From contig NZ_CP031230.1 of NCBI RefSeq assembly GCF_003351785.1, positions 2,774,501 to 2,838,500 on the forward strand: 64,000 nt of DNA, read 5' to 3'. Each line of letters begins with the position of its first letter. Position 1 is the first letter of the stretch. Shown one piece after another: positions 63,503 to 64,000 of this stretch. A program made the position numbers and the translations under genes. Source of the stretch: Sporosarcina sp. PTS2304 (lineage in GTDB: Bacteria; Bacillota; Bacilli; Bacillales_A; Planococcaceae). The notes under the pieces were generated by a model. That model was not told where the DNA came from, did no database searches, and saw only the letters and a list, made by a program, of their open reading frames with translations.

Positions 63503-64000
63503 TTAACCTGATACTTTTGCAATCTTTCCTTGCTCAATGTAGACAAGAAGAATAGCAATATCTGAAGGATTCACGCCAGAAATACGTGAGGCTTGCGCTA
63601 TAGACAACGGCTGAACAGCTTTTAAATTCGCCTTTGCTTCTTTAGCAATACCCGATATTGCATCGTAATCAATATTTTCGGGAATCCGCTTATTCTCCAT
63701 CTTTTTCATTCTTTCCACTTGTTGCATAGCCTTTTCGATATATCCTTCATACTTAATAAAGATCTCTACTTGCTCAGCCACTTCTTCATTTATTTGTTCC
63801 AGTGGCGGGACAACTATACGCAGTTCACTATATTTCATTTCAGGACGTTTCAATAAGTCTGCAGCTTTCATCGGTTCACGTAATGCTGTTCCGCCTGCAT
63901 TTTCAATGATCGCTTGGACTTCTTCAGTAGGCTTGACTGATACTTTACGTAAGTGTTCGATTTCAGCATCAATTTGTGCTTTTTTTGCAACGAATGCTTC
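63503..64000 (-). CDS. mnmG: tRNA modification enzyme MnmG (GidA), C-terminal part only
   Basis: The last 166 codons of MnmG, open to the right edge. With MnmE it installs carboxymethylaminomethyl groups at U34 of certain tRNAs. The visible part is the helical C-terminal MnmE/tRNA-interaction domain: [56 protein letters not shown] (in two helices) and [23 protein letters not shown]. The FAD-binding N-terminal part lies outside the window. oriC should follow mnmE and jag further to the right. Confidence 0.96.
   Translation of the reverse strand, partial: EAFVAKKAQIDAEIEHLRKVSVKPTEEVQAIIENAGGTALREPMKAADLLKRPEMKYSELRIVVPPLEQINEEVAEQVEIFIKYEGYIEKAMQQVERMKKMENKRIPENIDYDAISGIAKEAKANLKAVQPLSIAQASRISGVNPSDIAILLVYIEQGKIAKVSG

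Overview
The window comes from a low-GC, endospore-forming Firmicute of the Bacillales, most likely a Planococcaceae such as Sporosarcina. Four things point there. The origin-proximal block (mnmG, rsmG, noc, soj, spo0J, yyaC, ychF, rpsF-ssb-rpsR, yybS, gdpP, rplI, replicative helicase, walRKHIJ, htrC, rlmH) is in Bacillales order. A yyaC-type sporulation gene is present. There is a staphyloxanthin-type crtPMN cluster. NEAT/SLH surface proteins sit beside a class B sortase. The genus is inferred from gene content, not from a search. oriC should lie just beyond the right edge, because mnmG is truncated there.

Layout. 1-3.8 kb: C30 carotenoid genes crtN-crtM-crtP, with crtP cut by the left edge. 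4.5-13.2 kb: housekeeping and metabolic genes (polysaccharide deacetylase, ECF transporter S component, SLC13 permease, malate:quinone oxidoreductase, DUF4317, Ohr, alpha/beta hydrolase, CoA-type Nudix). 14.1-21.2 kb: a haem-iron acquisition locus read leftward (isdC, NEAT-SLH, NEAT-TM, isdE, permease, ATPase, srtB) behind a Fur-like box. 21.5 kb: a parS-like site 4 nt from a Noc-binding-like site. 21.7-29.4 kb: DUF817, a diguanylate cyclase, and a GntR/M20/YfcC/M20 cluster for acylated amino acids or peptides. 29.5-35.2 kb: cyclophilin lipoprotein, HxlR regulator, glutathione-dependent formaldehyde detoxification (adhC-fghA) and gshF. 35.5-39.5 kb: an unrecognised gene, an ECF sigma/anti-sigma pair and a second diguanylate cyclase. 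39.7-64 kb: the conserved origin-side block.

The region from 47 kb to the right edge is almost all on the minus strand, as expected for genes co-oriented with replication leaving an origin to the right. It carries two perfect parS sites, one inside spo0J and one upstream of noc. A dense cluster of DnaA-box-like 9-mers fills the rlmH-htrC gap at 40.2-40.6 kb.

The most striking unexplained structure is a dispersed non-coding repeat family at about 4.0, 13.4-14.0, 35.3, 47.5-48.2 and 53.3-54.2 kb. It is built from two kinds of long hairpin joined by a conserved spacer, in mosaic and inverted arrangements, with arm changes that preserve pairing. A related GC-rich hairpin lies at 14.93-15.05 kb. 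One copy carries twelve perfect tandem 7-bp units. Open reading frames in these stretches are accidental. Other notable signals are three near-identical terminator hairpins at unrelated loci, a symmetric back-to-back promoter between rpsF and a DUF3267 gene, and a 90-nt convergent coding overlap of yyaC with a DUF554 gene.
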